This document shows, piece by piece, positions 1-13,114 of a stretch of 64,000 bases of DNA. The stretch is taken from the NCBI GenBank assembly GCA_963935595.1, contig OZ012541.1, positions 29,179,860 to 29,243,859 of the forward strand, in the 5' to 3' direction. The stretch's first letter is position 1. Each line of letters begins with the position of its first letter. The position numbers and the translations under genes are program-made. This stretch comes from Schoenobius gigantellus (taxonomy: Eukaryota; Arthropoda; Insecta; Lepidoptera; Crambidae). The notes beneath the pieces are model-generated. The model worked only from the letters and a program-made list of their open reading frames with translations, ran no database searches and was not told where the DNA came from.

Positions 1-2536
1 CATTGAAGAATAGAAATATCTATATTTTGGAATCATATCGGGAAGGGTTCCGTTATTTAGTGGTCGCTACATGGCGTCAAACCATAATTGTAAATGTTTA
101 AATTTGGAAATGGGAATGCAATTTCGTGACGAGCTTGCTCTGCATGGCAGAATTTTGTTAAGTCACGTACTAAACTACAAACTATCCATAAGAGGTAAAA
201 TCAGTTCCATTCTAGTTTCCGCAATCACATAACATGCGAAGAATATTATACTTTATGCTATACCTGATTGTGTGTACATAGGCATGGACGAATATATATT
301 CATTGGTTCATGACGTAGGTACGTTGTTGCGTCCGCTAAATTACGGCCTCGGTAATTCAGGACGCGAATGCTTCATTAATGATCGGCGCTGTGTTCGCAC
401 GTAGGTATGTTGAAAAAGCACTTTAAATAGTTCGGTACGTGCAACTGTGGTCCGTACCTGCGTTTTGGTAATATTATACTTATAGACGTGTATTCAGCCA
501 ATTAGTTTTTAAGAGTTAGAGGTTATTCCGTTCTAGTATATCGATCCAACTGCAGCTTCGAACGTGTGATGATGTCACGACTGTGAAGGAGATTCCTTTG
601 ACTTGCTAGGTTACGTGTAGGGTCTAAGAACTTTAGGATAGCAACTGTTGCGTGCTATCTACTATCTCATACAAATGTTATAACTATTGTCTTCATTTGA
701 TAACTGGTATAATAACGTATGTCGTATGTTTGCAACAAACATCAGAGACATTCTATCTATGTCACAAAATAAATGAATTTAAGTTTGTTGTCAGATTGGA
801 GACAGAGTATACTTTATTTTTTAATCTATACCTTGACATAATTATAATTGTAGCAAAAATATTGTTGTGTATTGTTAACACTATCTTATGGCAATTAATA
901 TTTTATAATAAATCTACTCTTGTTGAACCTTTCTGCTTTAATGCTTTATAAATTTTATTGTTACATCTATGAAATATTTTTTCTATACTTTATACTGGTT
1001 GTAGACATGTGGTGTTTTGGACAATTTTACATGTTTCGGATTGTTTGCATCGTGTAACCTATACTGTTTTCTTCCTATACAACAAAGACTTGACTTTATT
1101 TGATGTAATATATTTTCATATGTGTGTCCAACTATTGTTGAAGCTATTTTAGTATTCATCGCCAGTTGTTACAGTCCAAAGCTTTTTATTAGTATAATTT
1201 TCAATAATGCCTCTATAACTACGTACTTTACGAATTCCTTTCTAGTTTCTAAGATAGATTATTCAACTCCGCTTGTAATGTCATCAATTTTGATGTTTCT
1301 TTAGGGACACGTGAGTAAGTAAGCTGGTGAACCGTTTATGTGTACGTTTGGTTGGCGATTATTAATTAAAGTGGGCGATATTAACAAGCGGGGCTGCGTC
1401 AAGTGTGATGGCACATTTCTTATGATGTACTTTAAGCGTCGCGAGCGGCGGGTTGTGAGTAGCGCGCGGTAGTATTATACGGAGCTGCAGTAGGGTCCGT
1501 AGTAGGGACCCTGCCCTGTAAACTCAGGTGGCCGTCGGAAAGCGTGTGACGTGTACACTGTACACCAGATAGAACATATTACCAGTGATCGGATAAGGTA
1601 GTGCAATTTTGTCGGATTTCATGACAACATATTAATAGGGACAAGCAATGATATCTCAGGATTACATTTTTTCCGAATGTTTTTAGATTATTATTAATTG
1701 AATAGAGTAAAATTATGATTTCCCTTTTTTAATTTGAGTTTGATTATTATAGTAAATGTTTCCGGAATTTCGCAAACAGATGGGTATGGCCATACGAACA
1801 TAATGTTTGAAGTCGTTACCCCTACATCATAGTTCCTAATCCGATCATTGCATAATATTATTTATTGATATCAAGTGAAACATCGTGTGAATAACTTCGT
1901 CTATTTTAATATGTAAGTGTGAAGTAGAGGTACTCGTAAAAGTAACAAATCTTACATCGCGTGTAAATAAATGTTTGAATTGTTTAACAGTTTTGTTGAC
2001 TGAACAGAGGTTAAGTTGTCATTGAGAAAATTCCATCCCATGTTTATTGCCATGTTATTAATTACTAGTTACTCTGAGATGTTGTTCTACTCCGAGTAGG
2101 CAACGTGTGTTCAGTTTGGGGGTACTTATATATACTGTATGAATGTAGATAAGATACGAGGTATTCAACCTGTAGTAGGTATTTACGCCATCGATTTTAT
2201 TTATAAAAAAGTTTGTTATTCAGTGAATTTTTGCTAGAACCAAAATTATATTGATATTACAAAAAATGTTCAAAACAATTATTGTGTTCGTTACTTGTAT
2301 AAAGTTTTGATTTGGCTATTTCATATGTATTGTGATCTGATAAATTGTAGTTCTAAATACCAGGAGAGATGGATCAACCGGCCAAATTTATATGCTTTAT
2401 GTCTATCACGTTATATAACTGACGTCCGTAACATGAGTTACAGCATCTTTAGAAAAATTACCATTATATTCACTGTATAGTGATAGACCAAAAAAGAAAC
2501 TACTGAAATCATTTTAACGGTCGAAACAGAGTTGCC
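1..2536. other. Gene-less AT-rich stretch
   Basis: No exon with a recognisable protein family could be found on either strand. Open frames at 652-951 and 1122-1304 have AT-driven composition rich in Ile, Leu, Phe and Tyr, with no domain and no flanking splice context. A more GC-rich patch near 1430-1560 could be a promoter or 5' UTR of a gene lying outside the window, but nothing proves this. Confidence 0.4.
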
Positions 2537-2710
2537 CCCTAGACAAATGCCACACGGTAACTTTTCTGCTGCAGTTCCTCAGAAAAAATGTATGGAGACG
2601 ACATTAGCTACGGAAAAAATAGCATGAGTTTGTCGTAAGCTAATGTCATTTCCATACATTTTTTCTGCGTAACGACTGCGGAAAATTTTGCGTGTGGCAT
2701 TTGTCTAGGG
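2537..2710. mobile_element. Palindromic MITE, CCCTAGACAA family copy 1
   Basis: The sequence from 2537 (CCCTAGACAAATGCCACACG) is matched in reverse complement by the sequence ending at 2710. The two arms stay similar for about 75 bp each, so the 174-bp unit can fold into one long hairpin. There is no coding capacity. Related units with the CCCTAGACAA terminus lie at 36818-36982 and 62808-62973. Confidence 0.75.
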
Positions 2711-3329
2711 CCTCTGGTACGTATGTGTGTGGATTCCGCGATATTACCGCTCCACTCCTCACATACATAAATCTAAATAGATGCCGCCAGTGTAGGTATA
2801 TTAAACAAATCAAAAGGAATGCTCCTCTTTCTTAATAATTCTATTTAGTTTGCGTTCCACCGATACTGATTTGTGCGGAATTGCGTTGCAAAAATGTTCA
2901 ACATTTGTTTTTCACGCAACGAATAAAAAGAGACACGCACATCTTTTACACGGATGGAGAGATTGGCATTATCTATTTAGATTCATGTCTGTAATACAGC
3001 CTGGCACGTAAACAGTACCCTCTCCTATGGTGCCATACATTATAACGTGAAGTGCACACGGATATGTATGTTGACGCGCAAGGATGCGTCATGCCCGGGC
3101 ATTTAATTATGAAATGCTTCTTATAATCTCATGGATTAAATGCATTGCTCTCGGGTGCGATCGTACGTCTGGAAAAAAGAGGATGTGTCATTGAATCTCT
3201 TAGATTCTATGTTGTAAGGCGTTGTTTATATAAGTTTATTTATTCCCTACAATGGGTTTTCTCGTCATAGTTATGGGCAATGTAATAGTTATGTAAGGTG
3301 TTTCAAAAAAGATGTACTGATATTTAAAC

Positions 3330-3473
3330 AGGTTGTTCAGAGCATCAAACTTTCACTATAGAACCAATACCGAAATCTCGAAAAAATTAGAAAGATCTAT
3401 TCTACGATTACGACGCGATTTTAGATTTGGTCCCATAGTGAAAGTTGTTTAGTTTGATAGCCTGAACAACCAT
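3330..3473. repeat. Imperfect inverted repeat (MITE-like)
   Basis: The left arm (CAGGTTGTTCAGAGCATCAA, then a stretch ending at GGACCAA-like sequence) is matched inversely by the right arm ending in TGAACAACC. It resembles the palindrome at 57016-57202, which also has the 'ttgttcag ... actatgggaccaa' core, so the two are probably distant copies of one non-autonomous family. Confidence 0.5.
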
Positions 3474-3860
3474 TTTAAGGGGGCGTTTAAGTATTACGTA
3501 ATACTTGAATGTTCCCTTAAATATCAGAATAGTACTTTGAAATATTTTATTTAAATCTTTCAAGTAATTTTTTTTGGTTTTAAACTGATATTATAATTTC
3601 ATCCATATTAATACCATTAATTTATTTGTTGAAAGCGCATGTAAAAACGTATTGCAAATGAAACTCTTGACACCAAATTACAATCAATCGACATTGATGT
3701 GATTTTCCGTTCTCTGAATAAAATAAAATGTTATATACGGAGTAAATTAAGTTACACAGATTGGTCCACTTAACAATGCGCAATACAATTCAGCACTAGG
3801 TTTGGCACCCAAGAGTACAAAAAATCTCAATTGTACGGAAAGTGTTTAAAAGAATGAAGG

Positions 3861-4032
3861 TACTGACAGACATGCTCATTAAAAGCATACTAATTAGCAT
3901 GCTTAATGCAAGCACGCTCTGGAAATACTCAAAAAAGCATGCTCATTACTATATTTTAACGCACGTGCAACTATATTGCAATTGCTTAATAATGGCATGC
4001 TTTCGTGCTATTAATGAGCACGTCTGTCAGTA
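3861..4032. mobile_element. Small MITE with 21-bp terminal inverted repeats
   Basis: TACTGACAGACATGCTCATT at the left is matched inversely by AATGAGCACGTCTGTCAGTA at the right with one mismatch. The interior has further GCATGC-rich inverted segments. The unit is 172 bp and non-coding; a chance ORF runs through it. Confidence 0.65.
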
Positions 4033-4810
4033 CATTAAAGTCAGTACCTTAGAATAATAACACATAGAAGGATAGCCCGGTACAGAGCGCGATGATTTAA
4101 GTGAAGCAAAAATGACACCGCTGTGTAAAGTCGCTTACGCGCGAAACACGAACACTACGATAAAAACAGTACGGAGCTGCCGGCGTAGTGAGCCATATAC
4201 GAGTATGACTCACATTTAGTTGCATCAAATTGCGCGCGCCGATTGGGTTTCTATGCGTTATTATTCTAAGGTGAGTACATTATTGGTCGTTTGGTATTTC
4301 TAATAGGCAACCTGTGTTTAGGTTTTTTAAAATTATAAAATACCATACATCACGAATCACTACTGTTATTAAATATGAAAGTTATTATGTCTATGTAAAG
4401 TTATGTTTGTTTATATGTAAAATTACTGTTCTATTCATATTTTGTTATTTTAGTACATACATACTTAATTTTCTGGTGTAGGTATTAAATGGATATTACT
4501 GGTAGTCATTTTGGTTATGTTATTGTACCTATACATAGTGTGAATTAATATTTTTTATGCTCGCGTTTTGTGGATTAAAATCCAAAGACCATGCCCAAAA
4601 TGCTTTTTGGTTGGATACATGCCCCAAACCATGTAGCATTCACGGTGAAAGTTACTTAAGTGCCTTTTCTCAAACATGCTGCGATATACGACCATATCTT
4701 ACACAACCTTTAAGTTAAATCGTAATTGCAGTACCAGGTCAGGCAGCGGCCACCAATTTCTTATCTTGCGTGCTCCAGTGGCCGGCAATATTTTTTGAAA
4801 AAGGTACGAA

Positions 4811-5373
4811 CTTCTATAATAGTAGGGAAGCCCAAGAGGGGATTTTTGCAGTTACTCGAGCGCGTCAGATTAAGATATGAGGGATACCTTGCACACTGTA
4901 GAAGTACCTCCACTACATGTGAGCCTTTTTTGTTCATATTTTTTTTTTATACTTCGGCTAACTGAAATCGTCAGATTATTGTCTCCCCTTGTTCCCGTTA
5001 TTATTTTATTTAAAATAAAAATTAATTTGACTGCTATCATTAATACCTCAATGAATTTTCTCCAATTTTTGGTTTGTAACTTTGTGACTCTCATACTCCC
5101 ATGTGACGGATTCGAATCGTCAGATTTAAACAGCACATAGTTTTTAGCGTGTAATTAACATAACTTGCATTAATCTGACTCGTTAAACCATTTTTATGTG
5201 TCCACTATTTTTACTTGAAATCTTTGAAACCCCCTGGCCGCCTTCCGTACCAGTGAAATGAAAAATGTTATATAACATTTTTTGGTCCCTGCAACCTTAT
5301 CTTCAAAGTACAATGAGTCCCAAACACACTCGAGTGACTACAAATTTAGCATTCTGGCCTCCCCTACTATAAG
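4811..5373. repeat. Possible non-autonomous element with degraded inverted ends
   Basis: CTTCTATAATAGTAGGGAAGCC at the left resembles the reverse complement of GGCCTCCCCTACTATAAG at the right. The interior contains the 'gaggggatttttgcagttactcgag' type of lepidopteran interspersed sequence. The inverted ends are imperfect and no target-site duplication was recognised. Confidence 0.3.
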
Positions 5374-5824
5374 GCCCGTACATAATTACTAAAGTTAACA
5401 CTTCGAACTGACACGACAAAATGAATGCTCTGTAACACGAATTAAAAAGAAATCTGTTTTCAATTGCGCGCGGCTTTATTATTTTTATGCCTATTGTTGT
5501 TCATATATTTATTGTAGGTATAAAATGAGTTCAACGAGCGATGTAGATATTTTAACATTCAAGAAGAAATTCAAGAGATATTATTGCACCAAAATATATT
5601 TTTGAAAACAATTTATAACCAAAATCAAGGGACATATACAAGGTACTTGAAAACGTTAAAACAATATTAAATTGAAAAATTAAAGAAATCTAAATTGCTG
5701 TCTGTGAAAACATTGTCTTAGCTTATTTCGGTGAAATGGCTACATGAATAAAATCAACCTCTTTGGGCAATATATTCAATCTTAAAACGATTACTAATTG
5801 CTTGACTATAATGAATCTAATTGG

Positions 5825-6245
5825 CTATTCGGATCCAGGTCTCTATAGAAGTCAATTGCTATTCGAACCCGATAGAAGCGTAATCGAAAAATAACAGACA
5901 TTGTGAGCACACACAGTGGAGAGAGCGAAGCAAGCGGAACATGAAACTACATGATTCATGCTGCGCTCGCAAAAATCAATTTTGAAGTAAAATCCAGCTC
6001 GTCATCCTTTTTTGCCGCCTGGGTCCGAATAGCAATCGACTTCTAAAGGAACCAGGGTCTTTATAAAACGGAAATGCTATGCGGACCCGATAGTGAATTG
6101 TTATCGAAAAAAACTTAAAGGATCAAACTGAAAACTGTAGGTTAGGTTAGATATTGTGACCACACACAGTTTGCTACAGGTTTCATGCTCTGGTTCCGAA
6201 CAGCAATCGACTTCTATAGGGACCCGGGTGCGAATAGACATAGCC
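5825..6245. repeat. Cluster of inverted short repeats around GACTTCTATAGGGACC
   Basis: Variants of a 35-40 bp motif containing 'gcaatcgacttctat' occur at about 5830-5865 (inverted), 6020-6060 and 6200-6240. They alternate with segments containing 'gaacccgatag'. This looks like overlapping remnants of a MITE family. No coding capacity was seen. Confidence 0.35.
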
Positions 6246-6310
6246 GTAATGGATAAAGATTTTTGAGTTTGAGTTTAATGAAGTATTATCGCATTATATT
6301 ATTAATGTAT

Positions 6311-6607
6311 TTTACATCTCTCATGTTCGGTAAGGAGGTCCTTATTACCCCCAAATGGGGCTTGTAGGTGACCAATTAGCGCTCTAGGGTAATAATGTAG
6401 CTAGAAAAGCCCTGGGGTTTCAAGTAATTTATTGCCAGTATGATGGTTAGATGTACGCGAACTTTTTGAAATAGTGAAGCGTTTTTTTTATTACTTACCG
6501 CCCTAGGGCTTTCCAAGCTACATTATTACCCTAGAGCGCTTATTGGTCACCTACAAGCCCCATTTGGGTGTAATAAGGACCTACTTACCTCACAATCGAG
6601 ATGTAAA
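6311..6607. mobile_element. Large palindromic MITE (297 bp)
   Basis: TTTACATCTC at 6311 and GAGATGTAAA ending at 6607 bound two inverted arms of about 100 bp. The arms share 'taaggaggtccttattac', 'ccccatttggg' and 'ctctagggtaataatgtagct'. The central loop is short. The almost complete self-complementarity marks a fold-back MITE. Confidence 0.75.
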
Positions 6608-7839
6608 GCAGAGTAGTTAGCTCGGGTGTAAGCACCAATTGCACCCTCGAAATATAGTTCGACCTCGAATTATCTCGGGCTGCAATTGATGCCTTACAAC
6701 CCTTAGCTACTATTAGCCGCATGTTTGAAAAAAAGCAGTATACAAATACAAGCCTTGGCTACAATTGAGCGTTGCCTACAATTGAGCGTTGCCCGCCAAT
6801 ACTGCACTGGCGGGCCGCGGCAGTAATGTCACGCTGGCGGATTGCATGCTCTTTAAAGCGGAGCAGACGTACAATGTACACGCCGTGAGTGAGTTCGTTG
6901 CGTCCCCGTTCCGCTTTGAAAACGTTCGCAAAGCGCTTATGTATTAAGGCCTTAAGAGCCACATATACATAGACGGGTCAGCATATTCGCTTCGGGAGTA
7001 TTTATCGCCCGATTTTGTCGATGTATTCCGGCCAGCTTATGTGTATAGTAGCCTAAGATTCTCCTTGTCTAAGTGTATTGGGCTTGGTCTGTAGTCAAAA
7101 CGATAATCAAGAAAAACCAGAATCGAAACATTTTGTTGATTGAGGGCTTATCATTACGTTCGTAATCTAAGATTCGGACTCATTGTTCGCTGTTTCCACT
7201 CTATGCACTTATATCGGAGATTACGATTTTTATTAATGCGAAAAAGTTGCAATCAACAATGTTATATTATATCAACGGGCACAATACTTCGTTTACGAAT
7301 GTAAGCCCTCAGATTAGGTTAAAAACATTATGATGAGTCACATGTATTTCTCATATATGTATCAGTTAGATATGCCTCGTACTTAGCATGAGTGTTATGA
7401 TGATGCATGTGTGCGACGGCTGCCACCCTTTGATAATTCTAGTCATTTTAATTCCTCCGTGTTATCTATATATAAACAGTATGCCTGTATATGGGTAGAC
7501 AATATAATTAATCAATATGAATGTTAAACATATAATAGGTGAAACTTATATCTATTAAATTTGATGTCTGTTCCAAAAACTTGTTTTATTTCCAACCATG
7601 TTTGATAATTTGTCTTTTTGAATGAAAGATTATTGAAGATACATAAGCAAAAGAGAGAAATGAATTCTGATTTTTATATATGCCGTAGGATGATGTGATA
7701 AATAGAATTTATGCAAAAAACCTAAGTGTTTTTCGAAAACACGGATAATTAGACAATGGTGACGACATTTCTCAATCTTACTGAAAAAAAGATAGGATTT
7801 TTGCGAGTCGCCTCAGTAAAATTTCGAAAAGAATTGTTG

Positions 7840-8078
7840 GCTTATCCTACTAATATTATAAATGTGAAAGTGTGGATGTTTGGATGTTTCAAAATCACGC
7901 AAAAACGACAACGGATTTGGATGAAATTTGGCATGCATGTAGCCTTTGACATGGAAAAGAACACCTTTTATCCCGATTCCTTAAGTAGTTTCCGAGGGAA
8001 AATTGAAAATTGTTAACGAGCGAAGCTTTAGACCCAATTCTGAAGTCCACGCAGACGAAGTCGCTGGCAGAAGCTAGT
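7840..8078. repeat. Lepidopteran interspersed repeat ('ataaatgtgaaagtgtgg' type)
   Basis: It begins 'ctaatattataaatgtgaaagtg', runs through 'aacggatttggatgaaatttgg', and ends 'gaagtcgctggcagaagctagtt', the usual organisation of a very common lepidopteran interspersed repeat. The head is also seen at about 61448-61580. The 86-codon open frame across it is fortuitous. Confidence 0.55.
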
Positions 8079-8358
8079 TACAAGTAAGACCACTGATTGG
8101 CTAGTCGGAGTGCCCAAAGCAACATCTTCTCTGATTGGTTGACGACTTGACATTTTTAATGTCAATCCAACCTCCCCATTTGTTTTGTTTATGATTGGTT
8201 TACATTGAGATAGACATATAAGTCATTGGTTTATGATTGTGGTTTTGTGGGTTTTGTTAGCGAGTTAGCAGTTTTTGAATATTTCATATGTTTAAGAGTG
8301 TGGTCGGTACTTAGAAACAGTGCGAAAACATACATAAAAGTGTATCTGTCAGTACAAA

Positions 8359-8590
8359 ATGATGATAGATAAATGTAAAATTAATGCTAAACGTTCAACA
8401 GAATCGGAAACCAATTTTGAGGTTATGTCCGATAAAGAAATATTTGACATAGAACTAAGAAAGTTTTACGCAAATAGACAGGACGGCGCTACTAAATCAG
8501 AATGAACTAAAAAAAGAATAAATAGTGTAATTGCTTCAATAGAAGGATTTAACTCTGCGACTGTATTTAAGGGGACAAAGTTAGTCCACT
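8359..8590 (+). pseudogene. Unrecognised broken ORF next to a MITE
   Basis: An ATG at 8359 opens a frame of about 48 codons that is rich in Lys, Glu and Ser (it includes SDKEIFDIELRKFYANRQDG). A TGA ends the frame, but the same frame continues afterwards with similar composition (KKRINSVIASIEGFNS) until the MITE boundary near 8583. Codon use looks more protein-like than the surroundings. No family is recognised. It could be a transposon-derived or captured gene fragment cut by the adjacent MITE. Confidence 0.25.
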
Positions 8591-8931
8591 AGCGCCGCCA
8601 TTCGTTTTTTATTAATTATGATGAATTAAAGATGTTTCTACAGAAAATAGAACAGTCAGGAACTCAATATAAGTAGATATTTTAGATTTTTGGGAGCTAT
8701 TCAGGTATAGATAAAAGGAATAGGAATAGTCCTAATCAGAATTATTGCTTAAAGTGACCACTTTAAGCGATAATTATGATTTTGACTATTCTATACGGTT
8801 AATGTGTACAAATTACGTAAATATAAATCTGAAGTATTTATATTGAGTTCCTGACTGTGCTATTGTTTGTAGAAACGTCTTTAATTCATCATAATTAATA
8901 AAAAAACGAATAACGGCGGCGCTAGTGGACT
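8583..8931. mobile_element. MITE with long inverted arms, AGTCCACTAGCGCCGCC ends
   Basis: AGTCCACTAGCGCCGCC at 8583 is matched by GGCGGCGCTAGTGGACT ending at 8931. The arms continue through 'attaattatgatgaattaaaga' and 'caggaactcaatata' for about 90 bp each side with small indels. The unit is 349 bp and non-coding. Confidence 0.75.
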
Positions 8932-9440
8932 GACTGTCATTAAACAACAGAAAAACGACAACAGTACCTATAGAAATACAAAAAAACCTATGAAAAATAT
9001 TTTGATTTTAAAAAGAACATATATCTTACCTCTTCTGTCAACTAATGAGTATTATTATATGCAAGCACAAATTACTACGTGATTTATCTTAATACTTACA
9101 TTTAGGGTAGAGTAGTATTGATATTTATACCTTATTAGATAGAGGTCCTATTTTCGTTTTTAACAAGAATTTTCATTAAACCGTAAAGTTACTGTAAAAG
9201 GCCGTTGTCATTCTTAACCCTTTATAAGTCTGTGATAATAATACTCAAAGCTATAGGTAAAACTAGGAACCAATCAGGCTGCCAATTATGGATCTTTCAT
9301 CGTATGACATGGTATAAATTTAAGATAAGCAGCCATGCTTCATTTGCTTCATTTCGTATTACCGATCTCCAAAGCTGCCGTGTCAAGCGTAAGTCCGTTA
9401 TGTTAAGATAACTGAGTTACGCCTTACAAGCATTGATATA

Positions 9441-10490
9441 GGGTGGCGGAACCAATAGCAGACCAGTCACCCAAAGTTGACCAAAACAGGGTTTCATTGC
9501 AATATTAAAAAAGCAAAGCAAGCAAAGTTGGTGTATTTTGGTTTTCCAATAGTGGCAACACTATATCTGTCAAGCCTCATATAAACTTGCTTCCTATTGG
9601 TGGAAAAATGTAACGTTTTCTTGCTGCAACAATGGCGCCGCGTGATTAGTCAAGATTTTTACTAAGACTTAAAATTTCGTATTACTTTGGAAATCGTGAT
9701 CCATCTTGAATTATATTTATGTTTATGGATTCACTACCCATCAAAGATAATGAGGGCCTATGATTTAAGATATTTTTAACAATATTTCTGCTATTTACTA
9801 AATAATGTGGTTTTTAGAGCCCTGGTTATATTTTGGGCCACCAAAATTACAATTTTCCTTAAGCTGACCAGACTGGTCAAATAATGGAAAAACATGTTTT
9901 GTATAAAATTCAACTTCCTCATTGGTTTTAAATAGATAATAAGCTATATTGTGATTTCTGTTAACTCTATTCATTACAAAAAATGCGTATCCAAAGGATA
10001 ACTAGGGTGGTCAGGCTTTGAGGTAAAATATTTGTATAGGTGTTGTAAGTTGTTTCCGAAAGATGACCACAGTAGAGGTATTGATTAAGTTTATTGACTT
10101 GAGTCATCAAGCTTAAGCGATGATGGAAAAAAACAGAATAGTATACAAGCTGAAACTAGGAAACGCATTCGTGAAGAAAGAAAAGCGGAAAAAAATGCCA
10201 AATAATTTTGCAAATTAATTAACTATTTGAGGTGGTCAGGTATTGGATAGAGTAGTGGTCATCTATTGGTGAATGGTGGTCAGGTAATGGTGCCTTTTGA
10301 ATTTTTGATTTTGGACAGGCCTTACAAAAAATCTATTGTAAGATCATAATAAATGTTTGCCACATTTGTATAAGTATGTATCTAGGAATCATTGTGCCAA
10401 AGGCAGCATCGCTCAAATGATAACTGTGTACACAGTGACCGCAGTAAAGTCAAAATCCGCTTAAGTGGTCCACTATTGGTTCCAACACCC
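9441..10490. mobile_element. Non-autonomous TIR DNA transposon, ~1.05 kb, TA target site
   Basis: The left end GGGTGGCGGAACCAATAGCA is matched inversely by the right end ending TTGGTTCCAACACCC, with a few mismatches over about 26 bp. Both ends abut TA (9439-9440 and 10491-10492), consistent with a TA duplication. The interior contains repeated 'gtggtcaggtaatgg'-like segments and a short Lys/Arg-rich open stretch (KRIREERKAEKNAK at about 10160-10200). That stretch could be a relic of an encoded protein, but no transposase could be assembled. Confidence 0.55.
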
Positions 10491-11589
10491 TATGTACTAC
10501 CAAACGTAGATAGAGCGCTTCATACAAAAACGCGCTTGAAAACTGTCACCTAATCGACTATACATTTGTACTCGCTGATATATCCTACTTGAATATGCAC
10601 ACCCGAATGAAAATTACTATAAAGAAAGTACCGTATATTCAACCTTATTCTGCATTATTACGGCAACTATTTTAAGTACAACCGTGGGAAGTTACATCAT
10701 TTCATACCTAGCCACAGAGCAAACGACGTTTTAGTAATTGCTACAAGAAAATATCAACTTTATACTCTCAAACATAATGCTTGAAATTGCTTATCGCGTT
10801 GTCGCTCCAACGCATGAATGAGATAGCACATCGTAATACGATGCCCGTGCGAGCGAGACGATTGTGATGTACTGACACTGATGCGAAGCGACATGTTTTT
10901 GAGTAAAATAATTATTTTTTAATGGTTTTTACGTATAAATCGAATATTTGAATACATGATAAGATGTGTAATGAGTTTACTCACGCAAAATATGAAATCC
11001 CGTCTTTTTTCTGCCGTTTCTGGCTATTGTTACCACAACTTTTGAATGCGCACTTCGGCATGTTTACGTGCCGACAGCTAATCACTCACTATGGAAAGGA
11101 ACTGCACGAGTCGCGATTGAGCAGTTCTTCATCGGCCCACTTTTCAATCGTTCATGCGTTATCTACGTTTGGTAGTAAATCAATGCTTACAAGTGAAAAT
11201 CGCATTATTGAAATGTGACAATGCCTAACTTATGTAACTTCAGAAAAAATCGAGACAAATGTTGCAGTTGTGCATTATATGCACAACTGCAACATTTAAG
11301 TAGGTACTTGCAAGAGATGTGGGTTATACCCATCCATAAACGCGCCTGCGTTTTATCTAAGCTATCTGCTAATTGCAATAAATATGTGGTTAATAGATTT
11401 TTTTTTTAAGTTAAACGGTTTTATTGAAAAAAAGATAATGTAGATAACGTACTAAAAAGCTTCATCACACCACTCTCTCTCCTCATCAATCTAGGACATT
11501 GATCAGACGCAATAATAAAATTGTGGGGCGCGTGAAATTTCTATCAAAAGTCACCTAGCTACTCATATCATATTACTTGTGCTTGATAT

Positions 11590-12600
11590 AAATGAAGCGA
11601 CTGCCCAGGTGAGAAGTACCGCTTAACCGCTTAACCTTATCGAGGATGCCCAGTTTTTATTAGCCAGTTTAGCATTAGAGTCGAGGTAAGGCCCAACGTT
11701 GAGTTATGTGAGTCCCAGCAGCTCAAGGCGGTCTTTCAAAGGTATAGGTAGTTACATCTCGAAAAGTTGAAGACGTTGGGAACTGACTCTTTTTGGCACA
11801 GAAAAGGCAAGCTTGTGTTTTGTCAGCGTTGAATTTTTGACAAGATTTTCGTCACCCCGTCGGAAACAGCTTTTAAAGCTTTATTCATACGCTCAACCAT
11901 GCCTTCTCTCAACGCCTCGATTTCCACCTTTTTGATCTATGTACCGGAAGTATACGTCTCCACAACTGCTGTCATCTGCATACCCATAGATGTCGGGCTT
12001 CAGCAGGTCATTGATGTGCAGCAAAAATAGAGTTGCATATAGTAGGTAGGTACTGACTTTTGCCGATAGATCGGACAAGCAGCCATCAATGACCACTCGA
12101 ATCAATAGTTCCCTCAAGAAGTCTTTGATCTATATGCACAAGAATGCAGGTAGTCCGTCAGATGGAAACTTGTTAAGGAGACTGTCACGCCAGACCCTGT
12201 CAAAAGCTTTCGTAATGTCGAGAGACACAGCTATAGCTTCGCCATGTTTCTCGATCAGGATGTGTGTGGTGCATACACGAGAAGATCCCCAGCCGACCGG
12301 TTTCGGCGAAATCCGTACTGTCGGTCGCTGGGAGGTTATTGACTTCAAGGTACGCCATGAGCTTCCTATTCAGTAGGTCCATATAACTTTACACAAGATA
12401 ATAGACGTCACCGAAATAGCTGTCATTGCTAGGATCGGCGCGACTTTCTTTTTTGAAACAGGTTGGACGTTCGCAAGCTTCCAACTCCTCGGGACTACAC
12501 CTGACTCTAAAGAAGGACGGAATAGACGAGTCAAAACGGGAGACAACTCAGGCGCGCAGGATTTCAACACAATAGCTTGTATACCATCAAGACCACCAGC
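11590..12600 (-). pseudogene. Decayed Jockey-clade-like non-LTR retrotransposon RT
   Basis: Read on the minus strand from 12600 downward, conserved reverse transcriptase blocks appear in order but in shifting frames: SPVLTRLFRPSLESGVVP and SWKLANVQPV (12570-12460), then KHGEAIAVSLDITKAFDRVW (12270-12200), then FLLHINDLLKPDIYGYADDS (12040-11970, the YADD catalytic box), and finally a RYFSPGQ-like segment near 11610. Frame changes and stops make it non-functional. The order and spacing match RT domains of Jockey-type LINEs. The 3' end and any target-site duplication were not resolved. Confidence 0.7.
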
Positions 12601-13114
12601 TATTTGTTCACGCCTCAGCTTTTAAGTGTTAAGCACCTCCTTTTCGAAGCTAAGCTTTTGAGTGTTTTAAGCTATTTACATATTTTCTCAAGTTACGCTA
12701 TGCTCAATGATTTTTTTACGATTCTTTAACTCGGCTTCACCATTCTTTTTTATTGCTGTTGGTGGCAGACGGGTCATCGGTGGCAGATTGCTGTCGGTGG
12801 CAGGGCTTTTGCGGAGAATCAAGAGGGTCAATCTGATATTTAGGAGCTCCTGCCCAGAGGTGCGAGCAGTAGGTACTCCATATGCAGGTGAATTTGTGAA
12901 TTTTAAAGCATTACCATTTGACTATAGGAGTGAAATACTGATTTGCTCTGTTCAGGACGCCTAGCTCTTTGCTCGCCCATTTGACTTCGTCTTCCAAATG
13001 ACTCAGAAACTGCACTTTAGCAAAATTGTCACACCAAGGTTCCCAATACCATCGGACATACGAAGAATTACTCCCTGGTTAGGTGTGGCTGACCCGAGCC
13101 GGACCACAAAAAAA

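Noticed and set aside
652..951. 99-codon plus-strand ORF
   Set aside because: Composition is that of AT-rich non-coding DNA (Ile, Leu, Phe and Tyr rich). There is no motif and no splice or promoter context.
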